Positions 34,881-45,778 of a stretch of 64,000 nucleotides of DNA are shown here, one piece after another; positions within the stretch are counted from its first letter, which is position 1, and the number at the start of each line of letters is the position of its first letter. Under the pieces are notes generated by a model, which did no database searches, was not told the origin of the DNA, and saw only the letters and a list, made by a program, of their open reading frames with translations. The DNA lies in assembly GCF_030693405.1 (NCBI RefSeq), contig NZ_JAUYAW010000047.1:1-64000 (forward strand), written 5' to 3'. A program made the position numbers and the translations under genes. The DNA comes from Phenylobacterium sp. (GTDB lineage: Bacteria > Pseudomonadota > Alphaproteobacteria > Caulobacterales > Caulobacteraceae).

Positions 34881-36377
34881 TCACCCGTGGCTCAGCGCCC
34901 GGCGAACGGCGTCGCGCCAGCGCGCGCGGCCGGCCGCCCGCTCCGAGGCGGACAGGGTCGGCTCAGCAGGCTCGGTGCGCGGCCGGGCCGCTGCGGCGGC
35001 CTCCACATCCGGATAGAGCCCGGCCCCGAGGCCTGCGAAGAGAGCCGCCCCAAGTGCGGTGGTCTCCTCATAGCTCGCCCGGGCGACGCTCTGGTGGGTC
35101 AGGTCGGCCAGCCGCTGGGCGAACCAGGGGCTACGGGACATGCCCCCATCAATCCGAAGCTCCGTGCCGGCGCCAAAGGCGTCTGGCGCATCGGCCTGCA
35201 TGGCCTCGATCAGGTCAGCGGTCTGGTAGGCGCAGGCGTCATAGGCGGCGAGCGCGATCTCGGCCAAGCCGGCGTCCCGGGTCAGGCCGGTCAGGGCGCC
35301 GCGAGCTTCGGCGTCCCACCAGGGGGCCCCAAGACCGGTGAAGGCGGGCACCAGGACGACACCGTTTCCGGGCCTGGCCTTCCGCGCCAGGGCCTCGGCG
35401 GCCGCCGGGCTCTCAATCCCCAGCCCCTCCACCAGCCAGCCAATGGCCGCGCCGGCGATAAAGATGGCGCCTTCCAGGGCATAGGTGGTCTGGCCGCTGA
35501 TCCGCGCGGCCACCGTCGTCAGCAACCGGGCTTGGGAGCGCGGCGCGTGGGTCCCGGTGTTCACCAGCAGGAAGCAGCCGGTGCCATAGGTCGCCTTCAT
35601 CTGACCCGGCGCGATGCAACCCTGCCCCATCAGAGCCGCCTGCTGATCGCCGGCGACGCCGCAGATCGGGATCGACCGCCCCAGAAGCTCCGGCAGGGTT
35701 TCGCCAAACAGACCGGCGCAGTCACGCACCTCCGGCAGGATGGCGCGGGGGACATTAAACAGCTCCAGCATCGCCTCTGACCAGGCCTGGGCCCGGATAT
35801 CGAACAGCAGGGTGCGGGAGGCGTTGGTGGCGTCTGTGACGTGGGCGGCCCCGCCGGTGAGCTTCCAGATCAACCAGGTGTCAATGGTCCCGGCCAGCAG
35901 CTCGCCGGCCTCGGCGCGGTCCCGGGCGCCGGGGACATGATCCAGCAGCCAGGCGAGCTTGGTCCCGCTGAAATAGGGATCGATCAGCAGGCCGGTGACA
36001 TCGGTCACATGGTCCTCGACCCCGCGCTGGCGCAGGGACTCGCACGCCTCGGCGGTCCGCCGATCCTGCCAGACCACCGCCCGGTGGACCGGGGCGCCTG
36101 TCGCCTTGTCCCAAAGGACGACCGTTTCGCGCTGGTTGGTGATTCCGATGGCCGCCACCTGCGCCATGTCAGCGCCGGCGTCAGCGACAGCCGCGCCCAT
36201 CACCCGGACCGCCGCCTCATAGATCTCAACGGCGTCGTGCTCCACCCAACCATCAGCCGGATAGTGTTGCGCCAGGGGCGCGGACGCTTCGCCCAGCGCC
36301 TTGCCGGCCAGATCGAACAGAATGGCGCGGGTGCTGGTGGTGCCCTGGTCGAGGGCCAGGATAAGGGGGCTGGTCAC
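34881..36377 (-). CDS. glpK: Glycerol kinase
   Basis: Phosphorylates glycerol to glycerol 3-phosphate. The 498-residue FGGY kinase begins MTSPLILALDQGTTSTRAI and includes GWVEHDAVEIYE, NQRETVVLWDKATGAP and DGGMSRSPWFAQRLADL. Start choice: AGGAGG (36386-36391) is only 2 bases from ATG 36383 but 8 bases from the in-frame GTG at 36377, so GTG is favoured; the ATG would add two residues. No glpF or glpD is adjacent in this window. Confidence 0.93.
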   Translation of the reverse strand: MTSPLILALDQGTTSTRAILFDLAGKALGEASAPLAQHYPADGWVEHDAVEIYEAAVRVMGAAVADAGADMAQVAAIGITNQRETVVLWDKATGAPVHRAVVWQDRRTAEACESLRQRGVEDHVTDVTGLLIDPYFSGTKLAWLLDHVPGARDRAEAGELLAGTIDTWLIWKLTGGAAHVTDATNASRTLLFDIRAQAWSEAMLELFNVPRAILPEVRDCAGLFGETLPELLGRSIPICGVAGDQQAALMGQGCIAPGQMKATYGTGCFLLVNTGTHAPRSQARLLTTVAARISGQTTYALEGAIFIAGAAIGWLVEGLGIESPAAAEALARKARPGNGVVLVPAFTGLGAPWWDAEARGALTGLTRDAGLAEIALAAYDACAYQTADLIEAMQADAPDAFGAGTELRIDGGMSRSPWFAQRLADLTHQSVARASYEETTALGAALFAGLGAGLYPDVEAAAAARPRTEPAEPTLSASERAAGRARWRDAVRRALSHG

Positions 36378-36499
36378 TTGCATCTCCTCCTGGCGCCAAC
36401 TGGGCGGCCCCTGCGGCATTTTGGTTGGCCGCGGTTTAAGCATGTTTTCATGTGCGAGCTTCAGATTCCCCGCAACGAGCCTAGTACCTGGAGATCGCC

Positions 36500-37633
36500 T
36501 TGAGCGTGCTCGCGCGGACGGAAGAGATCCTCAGCCTGGCCAGGAGTCGAACGCCCGCGGACCGGGAGCGACTGCTGCTGGCGGTCGTGGAGCTGTGTGA
36601 TGTGGCCGAGAGCGCCCAGGTCATGTCCGCTCCGGCGGTTCAGGATCTGCTCAATTCGATCTTCATGAGCCTGGTGGTGGAGGCCGAACGGGACATCCGC
36701 CGCCGCCTGGCCGAGAAGCTGGCCCACGTGGACTGGGCGCCGGCCGCCCTGATCAACGTCCTGGCCCTCGACGACATCGAGATCGCCCGCCCCATCATCG
36801 CTTCGAGCCCCCTTCTGGACGACCAGGATCTGGTTCGCCTGCTGATCGAGGCCACCATCGAGCATCAGATCGAGGTGGCGCGCCGTCCGGGGCTCGCATC
36901 CCCGGTGGTCTCGGCCATCTTGCAACAGGGCGAGCCCGCCGTCCTCACGGCGCTCGCCGGCAATGTCCAGACGGCGCTGGGACCTGAGGACATGGCCCTG
37001 CTGGTGAAGGCCGCGCGCCGGGTGGCGGCGCTGCGCTCTCCCCTGGTGCGTCGGCCTGAGCTGACCGATGATCTGGCCCTGCAGCTCTATGTCTGGGTCG
37101 GCCAGGCCCTGCGCCAGGCCCTCACCACCCGATTTCGCCTCGACCCCGCGGCGCTGGAGGCCGCCCTTGGCCAGGCGGTGGGCGAGACCCATGCCGGCGC
37201 GCCCGGCGCCGACCCAACCGCCGACGCCATCGTCTGGGAGCAGGACGGCGAACGCGAGGAGATGGAGCGGCGTCTGATCTCCAAGCTGGTGGCCGCCGGT
37301 CAGCTGCGCCCGGGCTACCTGCTTCGCGCTCTGCGGGAGGGAAAACTATCTCTGTTCGCCGGCGCCCTGGCGACGCTGGGCGACTTTCCGCCCGACATGG
37401 TGCGGCGCGCCCTGGACGGCGAGCAACCCGAACATCTGGCCCTGGCCTGCGCGGCCGTGGGGATCGACCGCAGCGCCTTTCCCACCATTCTGGAGTTGGT
37501 CCGCGAACTCAATGGCGGCCAGCCCGGCGGCGGCGGCGAAGGGACCCGTCGCGCCCTGGCGGCCTTTGGTCCCTTCGCCCCGGACCTGGCTGCCATGGCC
37601 TTCCGACGCACCATGACTCCAAAGGCCGGCTGA
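36500..37633 (+). CDS. DUF2336 domain protein
   Basis: A 377-residue, mainly helical protein of the DUF2336 family, common in Caulobacterales and other alphaproteobacteria. ERDIRRRLAEKLA, DDIEIARPIIASSPLLDDQDLVRLI-like and LAGNVQTALGPEDM are repeat-like units reminiscent of HEAT repeats, and the C-terminus is Gly-rich. No function is established to my knowledge. The start is TTG at 36500 with GGAG 6 bases upstream. A second, divergent family member lies at 39948-41087. Confidence 0.82.
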   Translation: MSVLARTEEILSLARSRTPADRERLLLAVVELCDVAESAQVMSAPAVQDLLNSIFMSLVVEAERDIRRRLAEKLAHVDWAPAALINVLALDDIEIARPIIASSPLLDDQDLVRLLIEATIEHQIEVARRPGLASPVVSAILQQGEPAVLTALAGNVQTALGPEDMALLVKAARRVAALRSPLVRRPELTDDLALQLYVWVGQALRQALTTRFRLDPAALEAALGQAVGETHAGAPGADPTADAIVWEQDGEREEMERRLISKLVAAGQLRPGYLLRALREGKLSLFAGALATLGDFPPDMVRRALDGEQPEHLALACAAVGIDRSAFPTILELVRELNGGQPGGGGEGTRRALAAFGPFAPDLAAMAFRRTMTPKAG

Positions 37634-37699
37634 GCCGCCCGTTCCTGTTGCAAGATCGGGGTTTGACAAGCACGGCCCCCTGCACGCTTTTGGCGGCCC

Positions 37700-38482
37700 A
37701 TGTTCCGAGCCGAACCCTTTGTGACCCGGGTGGCCTTCGCCGCCAGCGACCGGCCTGAGGCCCAGGACGCCCTGAAGGCGCTCACCGCACGCTATGGCCA
37801 AGTGCCGCAGGACCAGGCCCAGGTGATCGTCGCCCTGGGGGGTGACGGCTTCATGCTCGAGACCCTGCACGGCAATATGGGGGCGCCCAAGCCGATCTAC
37901 GGGATGAACCGGGGATCAGTGGGCTTCCTGATGAACGAGTACAGCCCCGACGACCTGCTCGACCGGATCAACGCCGCCGAGCGGGCCCTGATTCACCCCC
38001 TGAGCATGGTGGCGGTGGATTCCCGCCGCCGCCAGCATCGGGCGCTGGCGATCAATGAGGTGTCCCTGCTTCGCCAGACCCGCCAGACGGCCAAGCTGCG
38101 CATTTCAGTGGACGGCAAGGTTCGCCTCAATGAGCTGTCCTGCGATGGCGCCCTGGTGGCCACGCCGGCCGGCTCCACGGCCTACAATCTCTCAGCCCAT
38201 GGCCCGATCATCCCCCTCGACGCCAAGGTGATGGCCCTGACCCCGATCAGCGCCTTTCGACCCCGTCGCTGGCGCGGCGCGCTTTTGTCGCACTCCGCCC
38301 GCGTGAGCTTCGAGATCCTGGAAGCCGACAAGCGGCCCGTGAGCGCGGTGGCCGACAATTTCGAAGTTCGTGACGTGCTAGAAGTGCATGTGGCGGAGAA
38401 CCGCGACATCAGCCTGGTGATGCTGTTTGACGCAGGTCGAAGCCTCGAAGAACGGGTTCTGGCCGAGCAGTTCTCGGCCTAG
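37700..38482 (+). CDS. nadK: NAD kinase
   Basis: Makes NADP from NAD and ATP or polyphosphate. The 260-residue protein has the GGDG motif (47-50) in [28 protein letters not shown], the conserved INEVSLLR, and [16 protein letters not shown]. Length fits the shorter bacterial PpnK type. A good -35 (TTGACA, 37663-37668) precedes it, with a poor -10, so it probably has its own promoter. It follows the DUF2336 gene after 66 bases. Confidence 0.94.
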   Translation: MFRAEPFVTRVAFAASDRPEAQDALKALTARYGQVPQDQAQVIVALGGDGFMLETLHGNMGAPKPIYGMNRGSVGFLMNEYSPDDLLDRINAAERALIHPLSMVAVDSRRRQHRALAINEVSLLRQTRQTAKLRISVDGKVRLNELSCDGALVATPAGSTAYNLSAHGPIIPLDAKVMALTPISAFRPRRWRGALLSHSARVSFEILEADKRPVSAVADNFEVRDVLEVHVAENRDISLVMLFDAGRSLEERVLAEQFSA

Positions 38483-38609
38483 TTGAGAAAGCCGCCTATC
38501 CTCCGACGCTTTCGTCACATGCATAGCGAGACTTAGCGCGCAATCGCCTCATTCGTTGTTAAGCTATCCTGCCTAGAATCGTTGGCAATCATCCCAAAAG
38601 GAGATGGCA

Positions 38610-39095
38610 GTGAGTCAGCAGAATACGGGTCAGGTGATCCAGGTCCCCAATACGCTTCGCCTGAAGGTCGGGGGACGTTTCGGCGCGGTCGACGCCAGCG
38701 CGATCGCCAAGGCTGAAGCTGCGCTCAAGAGCCTCTCAGGCAATTTCGCCGCCTGGCTGCAGGATGAGGTCACCAAGCTGGAGGCCGCCCGTCAGCAGGT
38801 GAAAACAGACGGCGCCACGCCTGAGACCCTGGAAACCCTCTATCTGCGGGCCCACGACCTCAAGGGCCTCGGCGCCACCTACGAATTCCCGCTGATCACC
38901 CGCATGGCCGGTTCGCTGTGCAAGCTGATCGACGACAAGGACAAGCGCATGGAAGCGCCGATGGTCCTGATCGACGCCCATATCGACGGCATCAAGGCCG
39001 CGGTCCGCGACGGCATCAAGACCGACGACCATCCGGTGGGCAAGATCCTGGTCGAAGAGCTCGAGCGCCGGGTGTCAGCCTCGGGCCTCGTCTGA
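38610..39095 (+). CDS. Stand-alone histidine phosphotransfer (Hpt) protein
   Basis: A 161-residue helical protein. LYLRAHDLKGLGATYEFPLITRMAG is the Hpt signature with the phosphorylatable His82. It can shuttle phosphate between a hybrid kinase receiver and a response regulator. Start choice: AAGGAG directly abuts ATG 38604, leaving no spacer, but is 6 bases from GTG 38610; I therefore use the GTG. Hybrid kinases at 41249 and 55341 are possible partners. Confidence 0.82.
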   Translation: MSQQNTGQVIQVPNTLRLKVGGRFGAVDASAIAKAEAALKSLSGNFAAWLQDEVTKLEAARQQVKTDGATPETLETLYLRAHDLKGLGATYEFPLITRMAGSLCKLIDDKDKRMEAPMVLIDAHIDGIKAAVRDGIKTDDHPVGKILVEELERRVSASGLV

Positions 39096-39113
39096 GGACC
39101 TTCCTCCAAACCC

Positions 39114-39899
39114 CTACATTCCTGGGATAAACGGCTCACTGACCGCGCCATAACCGGCGCTCTCAGGCAGGACTAATCGCCGGCCGTCGGGGCCCTCGTG
39201 GATTTCCGGCTGCACGGTCACCAGAGGCCGCGCCCGGGCCTGATCGATGGCCGCCGTCGCGCTGGCCGCCCGGGCCAGCCGTTGCAGGTTCATCCGGGTC
39301 GGAAAGACCAGTTTCCGGATCCCCCGCTCGGCCGCGCCGAGCGCCTCGTTGGGCGCGTACCAGCAGGCGTCCACCGTCTCGCGCCCATCGCACACCGCCA
39401 GCTGGTCGGCCGGCGCATGGGCGACATAGAACCAGGTGTCGAAACGCTTCGGCGTCACCGGCGGGGTGATCCAGCGCGCGAAGACGGTCAGCGCCGACAG
39501 GTCCAGCTGCGCGCCTGCCGCCCGCACCACATCCAAAAACGGCGTCTCGCCCCGATCCACCGACTTGCGCAGCTCAAGGGGCGCAGGCTCGACCTCGAGC
39601 GGGCCGCCATCGGCCCGGCGGGCCAGCAACAGACCGGCCTCCTCGAACACCTCACGGATGGCCGCGATCCGCAGGCCAGACTGATCCGCGCCATGCTCGA
39701 CCCAGCCGAGGGCGTGTTCGCGCCAGGCCTCATCATGGTCGCCAGGGCTGGACTTGCCGCCTGGAAAGACCAGCGCCCCTGAGGCGAAGTCGATCTGATG
39801 GTGCCGCTCGACCATCAGCACCTCAAAGGCGGGGTCGTCGCGGATCAGGAGCAGGGTCGAGGCCGGACGCACCAGGCCGCCCGCGGGATCATGGGTCAT
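39114..39899 (-). CDS. NUDIX hydrolase (NUDT19-like)
   Basis: A 261-residue pyrophosphohydrolase. The NUDIX box is visible as REVFEEAGLLL, with the leading GG (VFPGGKSS) separated by an insertion, as in NUDT19/CoA-diphosphatase-like proteins. PASTLLLIRD starts the first strand. FARWITPPVTPKRFDTWFYVA is also typical of that group. Likely substrates are CoA esters or nucleoside diphosphate derivatives. I chose ATG 39899; a GTG at 39923 in frame is possible. Confidence 0.88.
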   Translation of the reverse strand: MTHDPAGGLVRPASTLLLIRDDPAFEVLMVERHHQIDFASGALVFPGGKSSPGDHDEAWREHALGWVEHGADQSGLRIAAIREVFEEAGLLLARRADGGPLEVEPAPLELRKSVDRGETPFLDVVRAAGAQLDLSALTVFARWITPPVTPKRFDTWFYVAHAPADQLAVCDGRETVDACWYAPNEALGAAERGIRKLVFPTRMNLQRLARAASATAAIDQARARPLVTVQPEIHEGPDGRRLVLPESAGYGAVSEPFIPGM

Positions 39900-39947
39900 G
39901 GGCGATATCTGAGCCCGGCGCACCCATTCGCCAAGGAAAAGCTCGGA

Positions 39948-41087
39948 TCAGGCCGACTGCAACGCCGGCGCAGCGCGCTCGGCCATCCGGTCCATGCGAT
40001 CGAGGAGATAGTCGGCGTCCTCTCGGGCGCCCACATGGGGCTGGGTGAGGAAGCGTTCGAGCATCTTCTTCTGGAACTTGTCGCGGTCCCGGGCGCCGCC
40101 CTCAAATTCCATGGCGTGGAAGGTGTCCACCCCGGCTCGGAAGGCCGGCAGCAGGCGGGCGGGCATGCCGGCGCGCTCATAGATGGCCTTCAACCCCAGG
40201 GGGCCAGCGTCATGGATCATCAGCCAGGTGCGGTGGTGTGGCACCCCGGCCAGTTCGGCCAGGCCCCACTCGAAGAAGGCCATATGACCGTGGGCCAGGG
40301 CGCGCAGAAGCAGGGATGGCGTCAGGCGCTCGTTGCGGTGCAGGTGGGCGACGAAGGCCTTGAGGTCGGCGGCGCGGCCGGCCTGGTCCACCAGATCCAG
40401 CGTCGCCCGCTCCTTGGCGCCGGTGGCGATCTGCAGGGCCAGCTCCGGTGAGACCGGATGATGGGCCAGCAGGTGGTCGCGGACCTGATCGCCCACCAGG
40501 TCGATGAGCTTCTCGGTGACCGACAGCGGCAGGGTCTGACGGTAGGCGACCGCCGCCAGCACCCGCTCCGACCGCTCGAAGCGGGCCAGAACATTCATCA
40601 GGGTCTGGTCGGCGAAATCGGCGTTGTCGTTGGAGCAGGCGACCTCCACGGCGCGCTCCACCCCGGTCTCCACGATGACGTCAGTCAGGCGGCGCGACAG
40701 GCGTGGCCGCTTGGCGATGGCCACCTGGCGGACCGGTCCGCCGAGACGGACGATCTCGACCAGCTCCTCATCGGTGAAGACCGGCGAGAAGCTCAGAATC
40801 GGCTGACAGACGCTCTCCACATCCCTGGCCAGCTTCAGAGCCACGTCGTGGGGAATGAGCGGCGAACTCTTTAGGGTTACCGCCAGGGCCCGGCGCACCA
40901 GCTCGGCGGCGTCCTGGGCCATGACCCGCAGGATGTCCTGGGCCAGGACCTGTTCTTCGGGCGTCAAAGGCAGGGTGTCGATGCGCCGGCACAGCTTGTG
41001 CGCCACCAATGCCCGCTCGTCCGGGGTCGCGCCCTTCACCAGGGTGCGTATGTCATCCTCGGTGAGCGCCGCCCGCGTCGTGGTCAT
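39948..41087 (-). CDS. DUF2336 domain protein
   Basis: Second DUF2336 family member in the window, 379 residues. HEAT-like helical units include AAELVRRALAVTLKSSPLIPHDVALKLARDVE split over helices, FTDEELVEIVRLGGPVRQVAIAKRP and DQVRDHLLAHHPVSPELALQI. GGAGGGG lies before ATG 41087; an open frame continues to 41126. It is divergent from the membrane hybrid kinase at 41249. The function is unknown; adjacency to phosphorelay genes hints at a signalling scaffold, which is inference. Confidence 0.82.
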   Translation of the reverse strand: MTTTRAALTEDDIRTLVKGATPDERALVAHKLCRRIDTLPLTPEEQVLAQDILRVMAQDAAELVRRALAVTLKSSPLIPHDVALKLARDVESVCQPILSFSPVFTDEELVEIVRLGGPVRQVAIAKRPRLSRRLTDVIVETGVERAVEVACSNDNADFADQTLMNVLARFERSERVLAAVAYRQTLPLSVTEKLIDLVGDQVRDHLLAHHPVSPELALQIATGAKERATLDLVDQAGRAADLKAFVAHLHRNERLTPSLLLRALAHGHMAFFEWGLAELAGVPHHRTWLMIHDAGPLGLKAIYERAGMPARLLPAFRAGVDTFHAMEFEGGARDRDKFQKKMLERFLTQPHVGAREDADYLLDRMDRMAERAAPALQSA

Positions 41088-41248
41088 GTGCCCCTCCCCT
41101 GCGCCGGGACTCCCGCCCCGTCTCATGACAATGGTCGATTAGGCTTAACGGACGGTTTCGCACCCGCCTGTGGATTAACGCTGTTGCGTAACCCCCCGCC
41201 AACCCTGACCCACTACCTTCGCGGGCGTCACCGCAAAGGACCAAGCCC

Positions 41249-43042
<1,794 letters not shown>

Positions 43043-43154
43043 CGCAGGGTCACCGCGCAGAACGCCTTTCCCCCTTCGCCGGCCCCGGTCAGTATGGCGC
43101 CAACAGGGAGCTGCGCCGGTCAAGGCGCGGCCACAGGCGGAGGACGGAGCGCTC

Positions 43155-44354
43155 GTGATACTCAAGGGTTTGAAGGTGGTGGAGTTCGCCACCTATATCG
43201 CCGCGCCCGGCGCCGCCGGCATCCTGGGGGACTGGGGCGCCGAGGTGATCAAGATCGAGCGGCCGGGCGGCGACGACATGCGGCACGTCTTCGCCGACGC
43301 CAAGAGCGACCTGGGCGCCAACCCCACCTTCGAGATGGACAACCGGGGCAAGCGCTCCATCGTCCTGGACATCGGCAAGCCCGAGGGGCGCGAGGCCGTG
43401 GCGAAGCTGGCGGCCGGCGCCGACGTCTTCATCACCAATGTCCGGCCAGCCTCCCTGAAGCGCGCGGGCCTGGATGAGGCCAGCCTGCGCCCGGCCAATC
43501 CGCGGCTGATCTATGCCCTCGTCACCGGCTACGGCATGGAAGGACCCGACGCCCACAAGCCCGGCTTCGACGTCACCGCCTTCTGGTCCCGCGCCGGGGT
43601 GGCGCGGATGACCACGCCCAAGGGGGAAGACCCCTTCCTGCTGCGCACCGGCTTTGGCGACCACATCACGTCGCTGGCCACCACCTCGGCCATCCTGGCG
43701 GCCCTCTATGAGCGCGAGCAGACGGGCGTCGGGCGCATGGTGCAGACCTCCCTGCTGGCCACGGGGACCTATACGGTAGGCTCGGACCTGGCGGTGCAGC
43801 TGCGCTTTGGCCGGCTGTCGTCCAACCGCTCGCGGCGCGAGCCGCTCAACCCCCTGGCCAACTTCTTCCAGAGCGCCGAGGGCCGCTGGTTCGTGACCAA
43901 CCCCCGGGGCGGATCGGTGGACTGGGCGGTCATGGCCAAGGCCGCCGGCCGGCCAGACCTGCTGGAGGATCCGCGGTTCGCTTCGGGCCGCCTGCGCAAG
44001 GACAACACCGCGGCCCTGACCGCCGAGTTCGACCAGGCCTTCGGCGCCCTGGCGTGGGACGAGGTCACCGCCCGGCTGGACGCCGCCGATCTGGTCTGGG
44101 CGCCGGTGCAGACGCCGGCCGAGGTGGCCGCTGATCCGCAGGTCCGCGCCTCCGGCGCACTGGTGCAGGTGGAAAACGCGCAAGGCGGCTTTGGAGACTC
44201 GCCGGCCGCGCCGGCTCAGTTCCCCGGCGTCGATCTCAGCCGAAGGCCGCCGCCCCCTGGCCTCGGCCAGCACACCCGAGAGGTTCTGGCGGAACTGGGC
44301 TACGGGGCTGAGGCGATCGATGCGATGCTGCAGGCGGGCGCGGCGGTCGCCTAG
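43155..44354 (+). CDS. Family III CoA-transferase (CaiB/BaiF type)
   Basis: Transfers CoA between carboxylic acids; 399 residues. Family features: GLKVVEFATYIAAPGAAGILGDWGAEVIKIERP at the N-terminus (seen as separate strands), ITNVRPASLKRAGLD, and GFDVTAFWSRAGVA carrying the expected catalytic Asp. The start is GTG 43155 with GGAG 6 bases upstream; the frame is open further but only inside the kinase gene. The substrate is unknown; relatives act on carnitine, bile acids, oxalate or 2-methylacyl-CoA. Confidence 0.9.
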   Translation: MILKGLKVVEFATYIAAPGAAGILGDWGAEVIKIERPGGDDMRHVFADAKSDLGANPTFEMDNRGKRSIVLDIGKPEGREAVAKLAAGADVFITNVRPASLKRAGLDEASLRPANPRLIYALVTGYGMEGPDAHKPGFDVTAFWSRAGVARMTTPKGEDPFLLRTGFGDHITSLATTSAILAALYEREQTGVGRMVQTSLLATGTYTVGSDLAVQLRFGRLSSNRSRREPLNPLANFFQSAEGRWFVTNPRGGSVDWAVMAKAAGRPDLLEDPRFASGRLRKDNTAALTAEFDQAFGALAWDEVTARLDAADLVWAPVQTPAEVAADPQVRASGALVQVENAQGGFGDSPAAPAQFPGVDLSRRPPPPGLGQHTREVLAELGYGAEAIDAMLQAGAAVA

Positions 44355-44381
44355 TTTCAGCTCGTCTGGGGCTGGGAGCAA

Positions 44382-44843
44382 TCACTTGGCATGGCGGCCG
44401 AACAACCGAATGCCTGTGTCGCGGAGGTCGTCGAGGGTCTGTCCGTCACTTGGCCGGATGTGGGGCTCGACAGGGGCGACTTCAGTTGGACATCGAGCCA
44501 GCGGCGCCCCGTCTTCCTCAGACAGGGCATTAAAGCCGCCAGCGGCATTCCTGCGAAGCAGCCAAGTGGTCTCGCGTGCGACGTGATAGGTATGCTGAAC
44601 CGTCAACACCCTGACTCTCTTGGCGGAGAGGGCGCCGTCGATGATCCGTTTCACGCGCAAGTCCACGAACCAGGGCCAGGACACAATAATGCAGTCGACG
44701 CCGCAGCCGGGTATCTCGCTAGGTATTTGATCAGTGGCTCGAGCTCGGACCTTAGCGTCATAGCATGCAACTTCGGCCACTACGGCGGAGGGAGCCGCTA
44801 GCCCCATCACAATGGCGGCGGCCAAGGTCGGCTTCGGGATCAT
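44382..44843 (-). CDS. Secreted protein of unknown function, four cysteines
   Basis: A 153-residue protein with a clear signal peptide (MIPKPTLAAAIVMGLAAPSAVVA). The mature part has four cysteines (ACYD, GCGVDC, RCPT), which suggests two disulfides and a periplasmic location. SWPWFVDLRVKRIIDG and VLTVQHTYHV look like beta strands. I do not recognise the family. Slightly lower GC than its neighbours in part. It follows the convergent CoA-transferase gene closely. Confidence 0.65.
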   Translation of the reverse strand: MIPKPTLAAAIVMGLAAPSAVVAEVACYDAKVRARATDQIPSEIPGCGVDCIIVSWPWFVDLRVKRIIDGALSAKRVRVLTVQHTYHVARETTWLLRRNAAGGFNALSEEDGAPLARCPTEVAPVEPHIRPSDGQTLDDLRDTGIRLFGRHAK

Positions 44844-44895
44844 AACCCCAGGCTAAGCCTGCAAAAGTTGACCGTCACCAATTTGTCTGCGCCGC

Positions 44896-45720
44896 CTAGC
44901 TATCGTCGCGGGCCTCGGACAGCATGCGCAGCATTTCGGTGGAGAACAGCGAGCCGCCGAGCCTCTGACCCACGCCGGCGCCTTCGGCAGGCTGAGAGCC
45001 GCGCAGGATGAAGTCCACCAGGACCTCCTGCTCGCGCATGGCCTCGGCGCGGCGGGCCGAGGCATATTGGATGAAGCCGGTGTCCTGCGGGGCGCTTTCC
45101 CGGGGCCCGACCGCCTGTCCAGCCCCGCCGGTGCGGGTGAGATTGGCGTAGACCTCCGCCACCGTGGCCGGGCGACCGCCCTTGTAGAAGATCGACCGAT
45201 TAGCCCGGGCGGCTTCAGGGAACAGCGACGCCGCACTGGCGCCAGGCTGCGAGCGGGTGGCTTCAATCAGCTTGGCTGAACCATGCGGACCCAGGAAGTG
45301 GGCGGCGTAGAGTTCGCCGGCGGTGGGCGTGCGCCCAACCCGCCCCTTGAGGTAGGCGGCGTGGTCCGAGGTCAGTTCGCCGGCCATCAGAGAGGCGGCG
45401 TGAGGGTCGAAGCGCAGGTCCATGACCGTCTTGCGCGCCTCGGCGCCGGCGACCCGGTAGCGGCCGTCTGACCCCTTCTGGATCAGGTCGGCGTAGCGGG
45501 CGTAGCCGTACTTGGAGCCATGCTGCTTCAACGTCGCCAGCCAGGTCTGCTCGACAAACTGAAAGAGCCCTGCGGCCGAGGAGGTCTTGGCCTTGGCGGT
45601 GGGATTGTAGCCGCTCTCCCGGTGGGCGGTGCCCATTAGGAAGGTGAAATCCACCCCCGTCGCGCTGGACGCGCGCTGGATGGCGGTTTCGACCACACCT
45701 CTGAGACCCTGGACGGACAT
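44896..45720 (-). CDS. SLT-domain lytic transglycosylase-like protein
   Basis: A 274-residue protein with a lysozyme-like domain: FLMGTAHRESGYNP carries the catalytic glutamate (Glu35), followed by SAAGLFQFVEQTWLA and YAAHFLGP. Unusually, there is no signal peptide before the domain, so export may need a flagellar or other route; similar domains occur in flagellar muramidases. The C-terminal 100 residues look disordered. I chose ATG 45720 with AGGAA upstream. Confidence 0.85.
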   Translation of the reverse strand: MSVQGLRGVVETAIQRASSATGVDFTFLMGTAHRESGYNPTAKAKTSSAAGLFQFVEQTWLATLKQHGSKYGYARYADLIQKGSDGRYRVAGAEARKTVMDLRFDPHAASLMAGELTSDHAAYLKGRVGRTPTAGELYAAHFLGPHGSAKLIEATRSQPGASAASLFPEAARANRSIFYKGGRPATVAEVYANLTRTGGAGQAVGPRESAPQDTGFIQYASARRAEAMREQEVLVDFILRGSQPAEGAGVGQRLGGSLFSTEMLRMLSEARDDS

Positions 45721-45778
45721 GGTTCCTGAATGGCGCACACATGGTTAACGGCCCGCTAACCACGTTCGCCGAGGCGTC

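Noticed and set aside
33928-35016. Long + strand frame beginning at the palindrome
   Set aside because: Checked as a possible regulator of the RND pump; no helix-turn-helix, and most of it is antisense to the class II aldolase gene.
41150-41215. Possible CtrA box (TTAA half sites) before the hybrid kinase
   Set aside because: The half sites are not spaced as TTAA-N7-TTAA, so I do not call a site.
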